DNA of 64,000 nt from JABMQW01 sp964439935. GTDB taxonomy: Bacteria > Fidelibacterota > Marinisomatia > Marinisomatales > TCS56. The position numbers were made by a program, and so were the translations under genes. Every line of letters starts with the position of its first letter. Position 1 is the first letter of the stretch. Below are positions 19,196 to 27,776 of the stretch, piece after piece. Below the pieces are notes generated by a model that was not told the DNA's origin, ran no database searches, and was given only the letters and a program-made list of their open reading frames with translations. The stretch is taken from the NCBI GenBank assembly GCA_964439935.1, contig CAYTPW010000007.1, positions 98,133-162,132 of the forward strand. Direction: 5' to 3'.

Positions 19196-20057
19196 GATCT
19201 GCATTTCAATACTGGCATTATTAGTAAGTAGTGATTTTCTGTCAGCCGAACTTCTTAGACCGAATATTGGCGGCGAGAATAAGGAAATCCTGATCATTAG
19301 TTCCAAGCGTCGCCTGTATTATTCGATGGAAGATAAAGGCTTATCATATACTGTATTCGGTCCCCGCAGATTGGAATTTATCAGCCGTCTACCCGTCAAT
19401 ACCAAGCGGAAGAAATCCCATCCGTTTTCCTATACGATTATCATCGATGGATCTGATACGGTTGATGTAAATCATAAATATTATCCCGATAAACGGATCA
19501 GATCCGTTCAACATCCCAATCAATATGTTACCTACTCCGGGAATTATTTCGTCAATATACCTACCGGCAAACATGAAATTCGAATCGCTCCCAATGATGC
19601 TCAGAGAATTCCGGTTTTAATCCGTGTGATCGGTAAGGAATTTTCTTCAACCAGTGATACTAAAATCAACCTTGTACCCACAGCTCACCAGCCTGCGAAA
19701 CATATCGTTACCGGGACCAAAGAAATCAAATATTATGAACTGCAGGCTGGAATTCCACTGCAGATTACTGGTGACGGACCAGGATTATTGAAAATTACCA
19801 GCCGTCTGGCCTTTAATAGTCGCATGGGACGGGAAGAAGTATATCGTTTGAAAGTTTCGCAGGGGATAAAGGTGATCGGAACCTATTATTTCACCAGCGA
19901 ACGGTCTACAAATAGCACCATAAAGGAAGCACCCGAGCTAGTACCAGCAAAATGGCGGACCTGCGAAATAGAAGTGCCAGCAGGAAAGCAGACATTTGAT
20001 ATTACATTACTTGAGAAAGACCGCACTGTTCTGTTGCGTTTTACGGAATACAAGTGA
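19173..20057 (+). CDS. Periplasmic protein of the poly-gamma-glutamate operon, unknown function
   Basis: 294 residues with a signal peptide (about 1-25, ending FLSAE). The rest is beta-rich with many Lys/Arg, Tyr and Thr residues and no enzymatic motif I recognise. One half contains SYTIIIDGSDT and VNIPTGKHEIRI, like small carbohydrate- or Ig-type beta domains. It overlaps pgsW upstream and the barrel gene downstream (GTGA overlap), so it is translationally coupled to both. By position it could bind or guide the polyanionic polymer in the periplasm; its many basic residues fit that, but this is inference. Confidence 0.6.
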   Translation: MNRIQLSKICISILALLVSSDFLSAELLRPNIGGENKEILIISSKRRLYYSMEDKGLSYTVFGPRRLEFISRLPVNTKRKKSHPFSYTIIIDGSDTVDVNHKYYPDKRIRSVQHPNQYVTYSGNYFVNIPTGKHEIRIAPNDAQRIPVLIRVIGKEFSSTSDTKINLVPTAHQPAKHIVTGTKEIKYYELQAGIPLQITGDGPGLLKITSRLAFNSRMGREEVYRLKVSQGIKVIGTYYFTSERSTNSTIKEAPELVPAKWRTCEIEVPAGKQTFDITLLEKDRTVLLRFTEYK

Positions 20058-21094
20058 AAAAGATATTACTTTTCAATCTATTAATTTCACTTGTCTGTAG
20101 CCAGACTTGGGCTGACTATCTGACTCCGGCCATCGACCTGACTATCCAGGTAAGAAACGGTTATGACAGCAATGTTTTGCGACTGTCGGATTTGGAGCAG
20201 GATCGTGCAGCGATCGATTCCAGGATCCTGGGTGCAATGACAACATTTGATGCGTATTATTACCGATTTGGTGTGAAACTTACCGCCAATTATCGTTTGC
20301 GCCAACCGGATCATTCGCTGAGCCTGCGCCTGTCTCCTGGTTACACGATGTACATGAATTCCCCGGAGAAACAATATTCCACCTTTACTTTTGAACTGGA
20401 TTATTCCTGGGGAGCCTATCGTCATTTGAAATTCAAGGTTCACCATTTGAATAATTATCATCTACGGGAGTATATCGATCGCGATGTGTCAGCCTCAATG
20501 CTTGAGGTCTGTAATTTTTCCGATGCTGATCATTCTGTATTATTTTCTTTTCCGGTTGCCCGCCGGACCTGGTTGAGCTTCAGTGGCGGCTATCTGCAGC
20601 GATATTATATTTTACCGTTCACAGAATTTGATTTGGACATTGTCTACGCTGGTTTTCGTTTTTCACGAACCTGGTCGCGCTTACTGGGATTGGCATTTGA
20701 GTTAAAATCCGGCTTTGCTGATAATATTTCTCAAGGTGGTACAGCACGTTCGAGTAGCATGGATCGTTCCTATCGATTCGTAGAGATGTTTATGCCTGTC
20801 CGCTTGATTAAATCGCCATTTGGATTGGATGAGCTGGGCACGGGATTGCGCTGTGAGTGGCGCGCTTATCTGGTCGAGAATCCAAATGATCCACTTCACA
20901 GTGGACGCTACCATCAGGACTGGAAACTGGATTTGTGGGTTAAAAAGGTTATTACCGATGGACTGACGATTAAACTCAATATTCGCTATCGAATCAGGAA
21001 GTCAGAATCAGAATATACCTGGGTCAGTGATCTGAAGAGTTTCAATCAGTTTAAAACCTGGCTTGATCTGGATTGGCAGCCCAGCTGGTTTTGA
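20054..21094 (+). CDS. Putative outer-membrane beta-barrel of the poly-gamma-glutamate operon
   Basis: 346 residues with a signal peptide (about 1-20, ending TWAD). The mature part alternates polar and hydrophobic residues in amphipathic strands rich in Tyr, Trp, Arg and Leu, and ends in Phe (QPSWF), the usual C-terminal signature of outer-membrane barrels. GTG start overlapping the stop of the previous gene. Being last in the pgs operon, it is a candidate export channel or anchor for poly-gamma-glutamate in a diderm cell. No family name is recognised. Confidence 0.62.
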   Translation: MKKILLFNLLISLVCSQTWADYLTPAIDLTIQVRNGYDSNVLRLSDLEQDRAAIDSRILGAMTTFDAYYYRFGVKLTANYRLRQPDHSLSLRLSPGYTMYMNSPEKQYSTFTFELDYSWGAYRHLKFKVHHLNNYHLREYIDRDVSASMLEVCNFSDADHSVLFSFPVARRTWLSFSGGYLQRYYILPFTEFDLDIVYAGFRFSRTWSRLLGLAFELKSGFADNISQGGTARSSSMDRSYRFVEMFMPVRLIKSPFGLDELGTGLRCEWRAYLVENPNDPLHSGRYHQDWKLDLWVKKVITDGLTIKLNIRYRIRKSESEYTWVSDLKSFNQFKTWLDLDWQPSWF

Positions 21095-21288
21095 GGTTGG
21101 ATCAAGCACCAGTCAAAAGTAAAATATACCGAGAATATATAAGACATGATTCGGATTGACGCCGGATCGTTTGACGGCCGTGTAAAATTTTGTTGTTTGT
21201 GAGGTAGAATACTTTATCGAGAAGTAAAATTATCCTAATTTCCTTGGCTAAATGATGGCAAGATAATTAAGAACCGACACGATATAAA
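21095..21288 (+). promoter_or_regulatory. Intergenic region with likely promoter for the 21289 gene
   Basis: An AT-rich 194 bp gap between the end of the pgs operon and the lipoprotein gene. It contains no convincing small gene or strong hairpin. Because the next gene opens a new functional group, a promoter is expected here, but no element stands out enough to place. Confidence 0.3.
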
Positions 21289-22332
21289 TTGAAGAATAAA
21301 TATCAAATTATTGGTGGAATGGCCGGATTGATACTTTTCCTATCCGGTTGCCTGGAACCTAATACTGAAAATATCTGGTCTCTTGAGCGGCTTACTACAG
21401 TGAATACAATGGGTTACTGCCGCCATATTGATCTGGTTAATAACCTGGCATTCCTGGCAGCTGGTCAGGGAGGGATACAGGTTTGGGATTTGGAATCCTT
21501 CTACAGTTCAAGTGAAGATCCAATTTTGAAAACACATTTGCGAATTAATTCCGATTTAGGTTTCAATAATGATATCAATCAGGTCGTCTATTCAAAACTG
21601 ACTCAACAGATTGTTGGTCTGGAAACCTTTGAAAAACCATTCCTGGTTGATTATTCCAATCCCGATAAACCATTCCCAACCGGTACATTGATGAGCGAAA
21701 AAACAGTCGAATTCGCCTTCATTGATGACAGTCTGGCATTTACTATCATTGCCGCTGACGACGATGATGGTATTAAGATATCACATTTTTCCGGGCTGGT
21801 AATTAATGATACGACGATCCTGTACTCATCAGACATAGATCTGGAAGTTGCCGTAAATGGCAGTCCCACCGGTATTGACCTATCAGATAGTTTAATGGCT
21901 TTGACAATTGATCAGTTGGGTGTTGCACTCTATAATTATCAGGGATTGACCGCTGCACCATTGCTGTTAGATGAAAAAGATACCGAAAGCAGCGCGGAGA
22001 GTGTAACCTTCTACGGCAAGGATGGTTTGTTTGTAGCCAGCGATGCTGGTGGATGTTATTATTTTGAAATATTGGCCGATACTCTCAGGCTTGCCAGTGA
22101 AAAGGCACATTTTGCCCGAGATCTGCGTGTTCATCATGTTGCCTGCTCGGGTACTATAGCAGCTTTGTCATTGGGTAGCCATGGGCTTGCTCTATATGAT
22201 ATCAGTGATCCAACCCAACCGGAGAGCAGGGGAGTCCACGAAGTAGGGCACGTTTACTATACAATATTCAAACATGGTTATCTTTTTGCAGCCACCCGCG
22301 AGGGTTTACAGATTTTTAATATTGGCATTTAA
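21289..22332 (+). CDS. Lipoprotein with LVIVD-type beta-propeller
   Basis: The best start is TTG 21289 (MKNKYQIIGGM), which gives a full lipoprotein signal with LFLSGC (Cys near residue 21); no clear ribosome site precedes it. The 347-residue protein has repeated short strands of the LVIVD type (for example GGIQVWDL, HGLALYDISDPTQPE, EGLQIFNIGI), expected to fold as a beta-propeller. Such proteins are common surface or periplasmic lipoproteins of unknown role in FCB bacteria. The next gene starts 48 bp downstream. Confidence 0.7.
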   Translation: MKNKYQIIGGMAGLILFLSGCLEPNTENIWSLERLTTVNTMGYCRHIDLVNNLAFLAAGQGGIQVWDLESFYSSSEDPILKTHLRINSDLGFNNDINQVVYSKLTQQIVGLETFEKPFLVDYSNPDKPFPTGTLMSEKTVEFAFIDDSLAFTIIAADDDDGIKISHFSGLVINDTTILYSSDIDLEVAVNGSPTGIDLSDSLMALTIDQLGVALYNYQGLTAAPLLLDEKDTESSAESVTFYGKDGLFVASDAGGCYYFEILADTLRLASEKAHFARDLRVHHVACSGTIAALSLGSHGLALYDISDPTQPESRGVHEVGHVYYTIFKHGYLFAATREGLQIFNIGI

Positions 22333-22380
22333 TCCCCTAAGACGAAAGTATTTGAGTATTTATCGGTGACAAGGACACTT

Positions 22381-25300
22381 ATGGCTAATAAATATTTACT
22401 GTCTGGAATGATTCTATCCAGCATTCTGTTGGGACAAATTCATTGGCAGGAGAATGGGATTGCGCTACGGCAGGGTATGCATATCGAGTGGCAGCGTACC
22501 ACTACCAGTTCCGAACCGGGCACGGTTATAATCGTATGGTCGGATGTCCGTAATGGAATTAGGGATGTTTATGCTCAGAAAATTGACACCTCCGGCACTT
22601 TGCTCTGGGGTATGGATGGCCTGGCGGTAACCACATCTCCGGGACGCCAGGAAGATCCGGTGGCAATTACCGATGGTGATGGTGGTGCTTTTATTGCCTG
22701 GGTTGATTATCGTGGCGGCGATATGAGTGATATCTATATCCAACATATCAATTCAGATGGACAGATGCTGATGAATTTCGATGGTGAAGCGCTGTGTGTA
22801 GCTGACAGTGTGCAGATATCGATTTCGATGTGCATCGACAGCCTGGGCGGTGCATATGTTGTCTGGCAGGATAAACGGTTTGGTGTGGATGAGGATATCT
22901 ATGGAACCCATATTGACTCTGCTCATAATATTATTGCTGCCGGTGAAGGAATAGCAATCGCTTTCGGATCCGGTGCACAGAGCGAAAAAAGTCTCGAATA
23001 CGCTGGAAATGGACAAGCACTGATTGTCTGGAAAAATGCCTATTCCAACAATACTGACATCTTCTCCCAGCGCCTTAATCCTGACATGACCTTCCCCTGG
23101 ACAGAGAAATTAGCTGTTTCTGACGAACCACTTTTAGAAAGCCAACCGCGAACCACAATTCTGAACGGCGATACTAATATTGTCGTTTGGCAGATCACCG
23201 ATGTAATTGATCAGATTCGCTATCAGCTAGTCACTGCCGATGGGCTGGTTTTTCCGGTAGCTCAAAAATTGACCAATGATCCAGAGCCAAAATCAAGTCC
23301 GCGTGTAAAACGTGATACCCAGGGTAATGCTTTTGTTATCTGGGAAGATTACCGACGGGATCCGATTGAATACAGTTTTTTTGCTCAGAAAGTATTGTCA
23401 GGAGGTGATATCGCTTGGGATTCCTCAGCGGTGGCTGTGGATGATGGCATTACACGTAATGGCCAGGCCCGCCTTGCTCCAGATGAAACTGGTGGTCTGT
23501 GGTGCAGTTGGGAATCAGGTGTATTCCCGGAAATCGACATTAAAGTACAGCACCTGTCTTCAGCTGGCGCACTTTTACTCAGTAACTTCGGGCAAATTGC
23601 TTTCAATTTACCGGGCTATCAATTCAGTCCGATTCTTATGCCGGATGGGGGTAATGGCAGTTTTATTACAATTGGCGACCAGCCAACCGGTAGTATTTCT
23701 CTCCGAACCCAGCGTTTGACTTCAACCGGTGAACTGAATTTTAGCGATTTAGGCATGTCAATCATGCCGGGTATGGACGGTGGCGTGAATTATGCAAGCG
23801 CCTATGCTTTTGACCAGGAGTCTACCTATCTGCTCTGGGAGGATGGCCGGAATGGAAAGCGGCAGTATGGTCTGGTGGTTGATACATCCGGTCTGAAAGA
23901 TATCGGCTTCAATACCGCTAATGGAACCGTACTGGTCGGATCGACAGTTTATTCGCTACCCGATGAAAATGAACCGGATTACCTGTTATACAATAATAAT
24001 ATTTTCGTCAGCAGATATGATATTTCCGGTGGTTCAAAATCATTACGGATCAATAAACTAGACGATCAACTTGCCAACCTGTGGGATCCGGATGGGCTAA
24101 CCGTATTCGCGTCGCTGGCCGATCAGACCTATTCCAAGTTATTCCCGATTGGAAATGATTTGGGTGTAATCTGGTCTGAAATCAGAAATTTCATTGATTA
24201 TGGTCTATATCTCCAGCGTTTCGATGAAAATGGTGCGATCGAACTGGCGAGCGACGGTGTCGTTCTGGCCGACGCCTCATTCAGGAACGATTTTATTCAA
24301 GCAGTGTTTCCTACACCCAACGATGAATTTGTAATTATCTGGATGGAAGATGTCTGGCATGCTCAGGATCTCTATGCCCAATGTTTTACCGCTGATGGAT
24401 TGGTAGCTGCCGGCTGGCCATTCAATGGTGTACCTATCTGTACCGCGGCCGATGATCAACGAAATGCAGTTAGCGTTGTTGTTAATGAAACAATTGGTAT
24501 TTTTATCATCTGGGAAGACCTGCGATCCGGTACGCTTGATCTGTACTGTCAGGTTTTAGGCTGGGATGGAAGTCTCGGTCTTGACGCTAACGGTCTTCCA
24601 GTAACGCTAGCACCGAATGATCAGAGCAATCCGGTTGTTTCGTACGATCCTGCTTATGGACGGGCTTTGGTGGTCTGGGAAGATTTTCGCGATAGCAGTG
24701 ATATCAATCTTCAGGGACAGTTTTTCGAATTTGACTCTCCGGGGCTGGTCGATACGAATTTCGCAATCAGTGATATTGATAAACATCAGGTGAATCCGTT
24801 TGTACAGAATGTATATCCCGGAACTTTTCTGATAACCTGGGAAGATGAACGGGGTGTCAGCGGTGCTACTCCGGTTGTATCTGGTGGTAGTGATATCTAT
24901 GCCCAGGTTTACCAGATTGGATTGGGTCTGGCCTATCCCGATGGAGGCATTCCGATTGTACAGGAGTATCATAATCAGCTTGATCCCAAACTCGTTAAAT
25001 TATATACAGCAGCAGTGCCGGAAGAGGATCGGTGGCTGATTTACTGGCGCGATCTGCGTAGCTCAGGTAAGGAGGATATTATTGGTTTGTACAGCCAGCT
25101 AATCCGGGTAACTGACGCCTTGGCGACCAGTAATGATAGCCGGCAACCTGTTGAATTCAAGCTTCATTCAGCCTACCCCAATCCATTCAATAGTTCAATC
25201 AGGTTCAGTATTGATATTCCGTTTGTCGCACCAATTACCTTATCGATCTACAATTTGCTTGGCCAGACTGTTTATCAAGAAAAAATACTACCATTACGAA

Positions 25301-25428
25301 CCGGAAATCTGCAAATAAACTGGGATGGACGCAGTCAGTTCTGGACAGAATTATCGAGTGGCTTATATTTTTATACTATCCGCCTGGCTGATGCCAGCCA
25401 TACCGGGAAAATCACATATCTGAAATAA
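22381..25428 (+). CDS. Large secreted repeat protein with T9SS sorting domain
   Basis: ATG 22381 (MANKYLL) is preceded by AAGGA and gives a signal peptide; the GTG at 22366 is less likely. Of 1015 residues, about 1-920 are repeats of ~50 residues containing W-x-D-x-R (WSDVRNG, WVDYRGG, WQDKRFG, WEDYRRD, WEDLRSG, WEDFRDS), followed by D-(I/L)-Y-x-Q, a pattern expected to form beta-propellers. The last ~85 residues are a type IX secretion sorting domain with SAYPNPFNSSIRF, SIYNLLGQTV and a terminal KITYLK. It is therefore probably secreted and surface-attached; the target of the propellers is unknown. Confidence 0.82.
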   Translation: MANKYLLSGMILSSILLGQIHWQENGIALRQGMHIEWQRTTTSSEPGTVIIVWSDVRNGIRDVYAQKIDTSGTLLWGMDGLAVTTSPGRQEDPVAITDGDGGAFIAWVDYRGGDMSDIYIQHINSDGQMLMNFDGEALCVADSVQISISMCIDSLGGAYVVWQDKRFGVDEDIYGTHIDSAHNIIAAGEGIAIAFGSGAQSEKSLEYAGNGQALIVWKNAYSNNTDIFSQRLNPDMTFPWTEKLAVSDEPLLESQPRTTILNGDTNIVVWQITDVIDQIRYQLVTADGLVFPVAQKLTNDPEPKSSPRVKRDTQGNAFVIWEDYRRDPIEYSFFAQKVLSGGDIAWDSSAVAVDDGITRNGQARLAPDETGGLWCSWESGVFPEIDIKVQHLSSAGALLLSNFGQIAFNLPGYQFSPILMPDGGNGSFITIGDQPTGSISLRTQRLTSTGELNFSDLGMSIMPGMDGGVNYASAYAFDQESTYLLWEDGRNGKRQYGLVVDTSGLKDIGFNTANGTVLVGSTVYSLPDENEPDYLLYNNNIFVSRYDISGGSKSLRINKLDDQLANLWDPDGLTVFASLADQTYSKLFPIGNDLGVIWSEIRNFIDYGLYLQRFDENGAIELASDGVVLADASFRNDFIQAVFPTPNDEFVIIWMEDVWHAQDLYAQCFTADGLVAAGWPFNGVPICTAADDQRNAVSVVVNETIGIFIIWEDLRSGTLDLYCQVLGWDGSLGLDANGLPVTLAPNDQSNPVVSYDPAYGRALVVWEDFRDSSDINLQGQFFEFDSPGLVDTNFAISDIDKHQVNPFVQNVYPGTFLITWEDERGVSGATPVVSGGSDIYAQVYQIGLGLAYPDGGIPIVQEYHNQLDPKLVKLYTAAVPEEDRWLIYWRDLRSSGKEDIIGLYSQLIRVTDALATSNDSRQPVEFKLHSAYPNPFNSSIRFSIDIPFVAPITLSIYNLLGQTVYQEKILPLRTGNLQINWDGRSQFWTELSSGLYFYTIRLADASHTGKITYLK

Positions 25429-25460
25429 GGCTGAATTTTTTACCATGGATTAGCCCGAAA

Positions 25461-27776
25461 ATGGTGAATTTAAAAACCTGGAAACAAGTCTTCCCGCTGT
25501 TGGTGCTACTGCCTGCTCTGCATGGACAAGCTCTGGATCCGCGCTTTCATTCTTATCCTGAGATTCAATCAATGCTGTATTCCCTGGCGGCAGTACCTGC
25601 CTTTGAAGATATATACATAGTTGATACAATCGGTTATTCGCAACATGACCAGTTGCCGATTCTGGCAGTGAAAATATCTGATAATGTCGGCCTGAAAGAA
25701 GATGAACCACGGGTATTGTTTCTGGGGCAGGTTCATGCTGAAGAGGTGCTGGGAGTAGAGGCAGTTCTGAAGTTAATATTATTGATGCTGGATCCGCCAC
25801 CGTCGCAGGCCCTCCACATGAATATCCTTCGGAATGAATTGGAGACCTGGATAGTACCATCCTATAATCCGGAGGGCATGTCGGTAGTTTATAGCGGACT
25901 GGACGTAAGTTACAGGAAAAACAAGCACGATTTTTCACCAGATGGCCCCTGGCCCAATAATATTTTTGATTACGATCCCAGCATAGGCAATGATATTGAT
26001 GGTGTGGATATGAATCGTAATTATGATTTCAACTGGATATTCGGTGAAGGTTTTCTGGAATTGGACCCGTCGCCATACGGTGCCCATTATGATTATTTCA
26101 AGGGCCTGGTGCCATTCTCCGAGCCCGAAACACGGGCCATTCGTGATTTGGCTCGGGAAAATGATTTTCTGTTTTCAATAACCTGGCACAGTTCTCGTTC
26201 CGGTAATTTGTCGGAAAAAGTATTCTATCCCTGGTCCTGGGACGGCAAAGTAACTCCTGATGATGCTGTAATCACAACGATTGGTGAGACACTGGCCGGT
26301 CTGCTTGTGAATGAGAGTGGGGAAGGTACCTATCTGGATGCCTATGGAGGTTCGCGAAACGGTAAGGCACATGACTGGTTTTACGCTGCCACCGGCTGTA
26401 TTCAGTACTTGGTCGAATGTGGTACTTCCAATTTGCATCCCGATAGTTTAATCATTGAAGATACTATTGATCGCCTTTTACCCGGCATGCTTTACTTGAT
26501 GGATCGCTCGATTGGTTATTATACTGACGCTACTCAGATAACAGGTACCGTTTTGGATGGTGGTGCGCCCCTGGAAAACGCGAACGTTAAGCTGATTGAA
26601 TTGTCTAGTTCAGTACAGGAGCTGCGCTTAACCGATGAATTCGGCCGCTTCCGCCGGATTGTAGAACCGGGAACCTATTCGCTGGTTTTCAGTAAGCCGG
26701 GTTATTATTCCGACACCGTAATGGCAACCGCCAATTCCAGCACAATCACTAGTCAAACGGTGAGCCTACTTCCAAAGCTGGATCATGATCTGGTTTTAAA
26801 TATCACCGGATCTCCAGCGCCAATCAATCAATCAATCACTGGAATCTTTACGGCGGACGGAAGCACCGATACTATTAACCTTACCGAGGGTTCCAATACA
26901 ATCAGTTTGACTGCGGGAGAATGGCAGGTTGTGATACAGGCAGCCGGATATCAAGCCTGGATTGGCAGCTTGATTTCATACACCGGTGCTGATTATTCGA
27001 TTCTGCTTGCCGTGCCCGATCATCTCTGGGTCGCAGATCTATCCGATTCAAACAGCTGGGATTTTCGGCAAGGACCCTGGGATTTTTCCAGTGACACGCT
27101 CAAATCGCAAGCCGATTTGCTATATCCCAATTCCACTTCCGCAAGAGATACCTTTAAATTACTTTCCCGACCAATAAATGTTAGTGGCTCTAACCAGATC
27201 GTCGCGAGTCTCACACACCGTTATGAAACAGAGTGGGAACAGGACTCGATCTCTCTGATGGTGGTTGACGTTAATGATAGTCTCCTGGCATACTGGTCGG
27301 TAGCTGACCAGCACTGGAGCGATACGATCACAACCTGGATCAGCAGCAAAGTAGGAGATGAATTGGATTCCATTCGCGTAGCCCTGCTATTTAATGTTGA
27401 TGGTAGCGTGAACTATCGGGGCTGGCAGATCCTGGGTATTGAACTATCGGCTGCTACCATGACTGACATGGCAGTTCAGGGTGGAAGCAGCGATTCTGAT
27501 AACCGATTAAAAATTTCCAATCCTTACCCGAATCCTTCGACCGGGATGGTGGGGATCGATATCTCCGGAATAACAGGACCGTTTTCCATCACTGTTTTCG
27601 ATCTGCGAGGGCGCCAAATTTACCATGAGAATATTGCCGACCCGATAAACGGACTTAATCCCTGGCAATTGGATTTTGCAAATAGCAGAAATCTCGTCAG
27701 TTCCGGGGTATATTTCCTGCGTATTAAATCACCCAAACACACTACTGTAAAAAAATGCATCATACTGAAAAACTGA
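25461..27776 (+). CDS. Secreted M14 zinc carboxypeptidase with T9SS sorting domain
   Basis: 771 residues. After a signal peptide (about 1-22) comes an M14 metallocarboxypeptidase domain with the zinc ligands HAEE (His 92, Glu 95) and His near 241 (TWHSS), substrate-binding NR in VDMNRNYDF near 184, and the catalytic Glu in YLVECGT near 317. All key residues are present, so activity is expected. A carboxypeptidase-regulatory-like beta domain (about 355-430), further Ig-like domains and a C-terminal T9SS domain (NPYPNPSTG, VFDLRGRQIY) follow. It lies between the large repeat protein and a C25 protein, overlapping the latter by 22 bp, which points to joint expression of an extracellular proteolytic set. 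Confidence 0.88.
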   Translation: MVNLKTWKQVFPLLVLLPALHGQALDPRFHSYPEIQSMLYSLAAVPAFEDIYIVDTIGYSQHDQLPILAVKISDNVGLKEDEPRVLFLGQVHAEEVLGVEAVLKLILLMLDPPPSQALHMNILRNELETWIVPSYNPEGMSVVYSGLDVSYRKNKHDFSPDGPWPNNIFDYDPSIGNDIDGVDMNRNYDFNWIFGEGFLELDPSPYGAHYDYFKGLVPFSEPETRAIRDLARENDFLFSITWHSSRSGNLSEKVFYPWSWDGKVTPDDAVITTIGETLAGLLVNESGEGTYLDAYGGSRNGKAHDWFYAATGCIQYLVECGTSNLHPDSLIIEDTIDRLLPGMLYLMDRSIGYYTDATQITGTVLDGGAPLENANVKLIELSSSVQELRLTDEFGRFRRIVEPGTYSLVFSKPGYYSDTVMATANSSTITSQTVSLLPKLDHDLVLNITGSPAPINQSITGIFTADGSTDTINLTEGSNTISLTAGEWQVVIQAAGYQAWIGSLISYTGADYSILLAVPDHLWVADLSDSNSWDFRQGPWDFSSDTLKSQADLLYPNSTSARDTFKLLSRPINVSGSNQIVASLTHRYETEWEQDSISLMVVDVNDSLLAYWSVADQHWSDTITTWISSKVGDELDSIRVALLFNVDGSVNYRGWQILGIELSAATMTDMAVQGGSSDSDNRLKISNPYPNPSTGMVGIDISGITGPFSITVFDLRGRQIYHENIADPINGLNPWQLDFANSRNLVSSGVYFLRIKSPKHTTVKKCIILKN

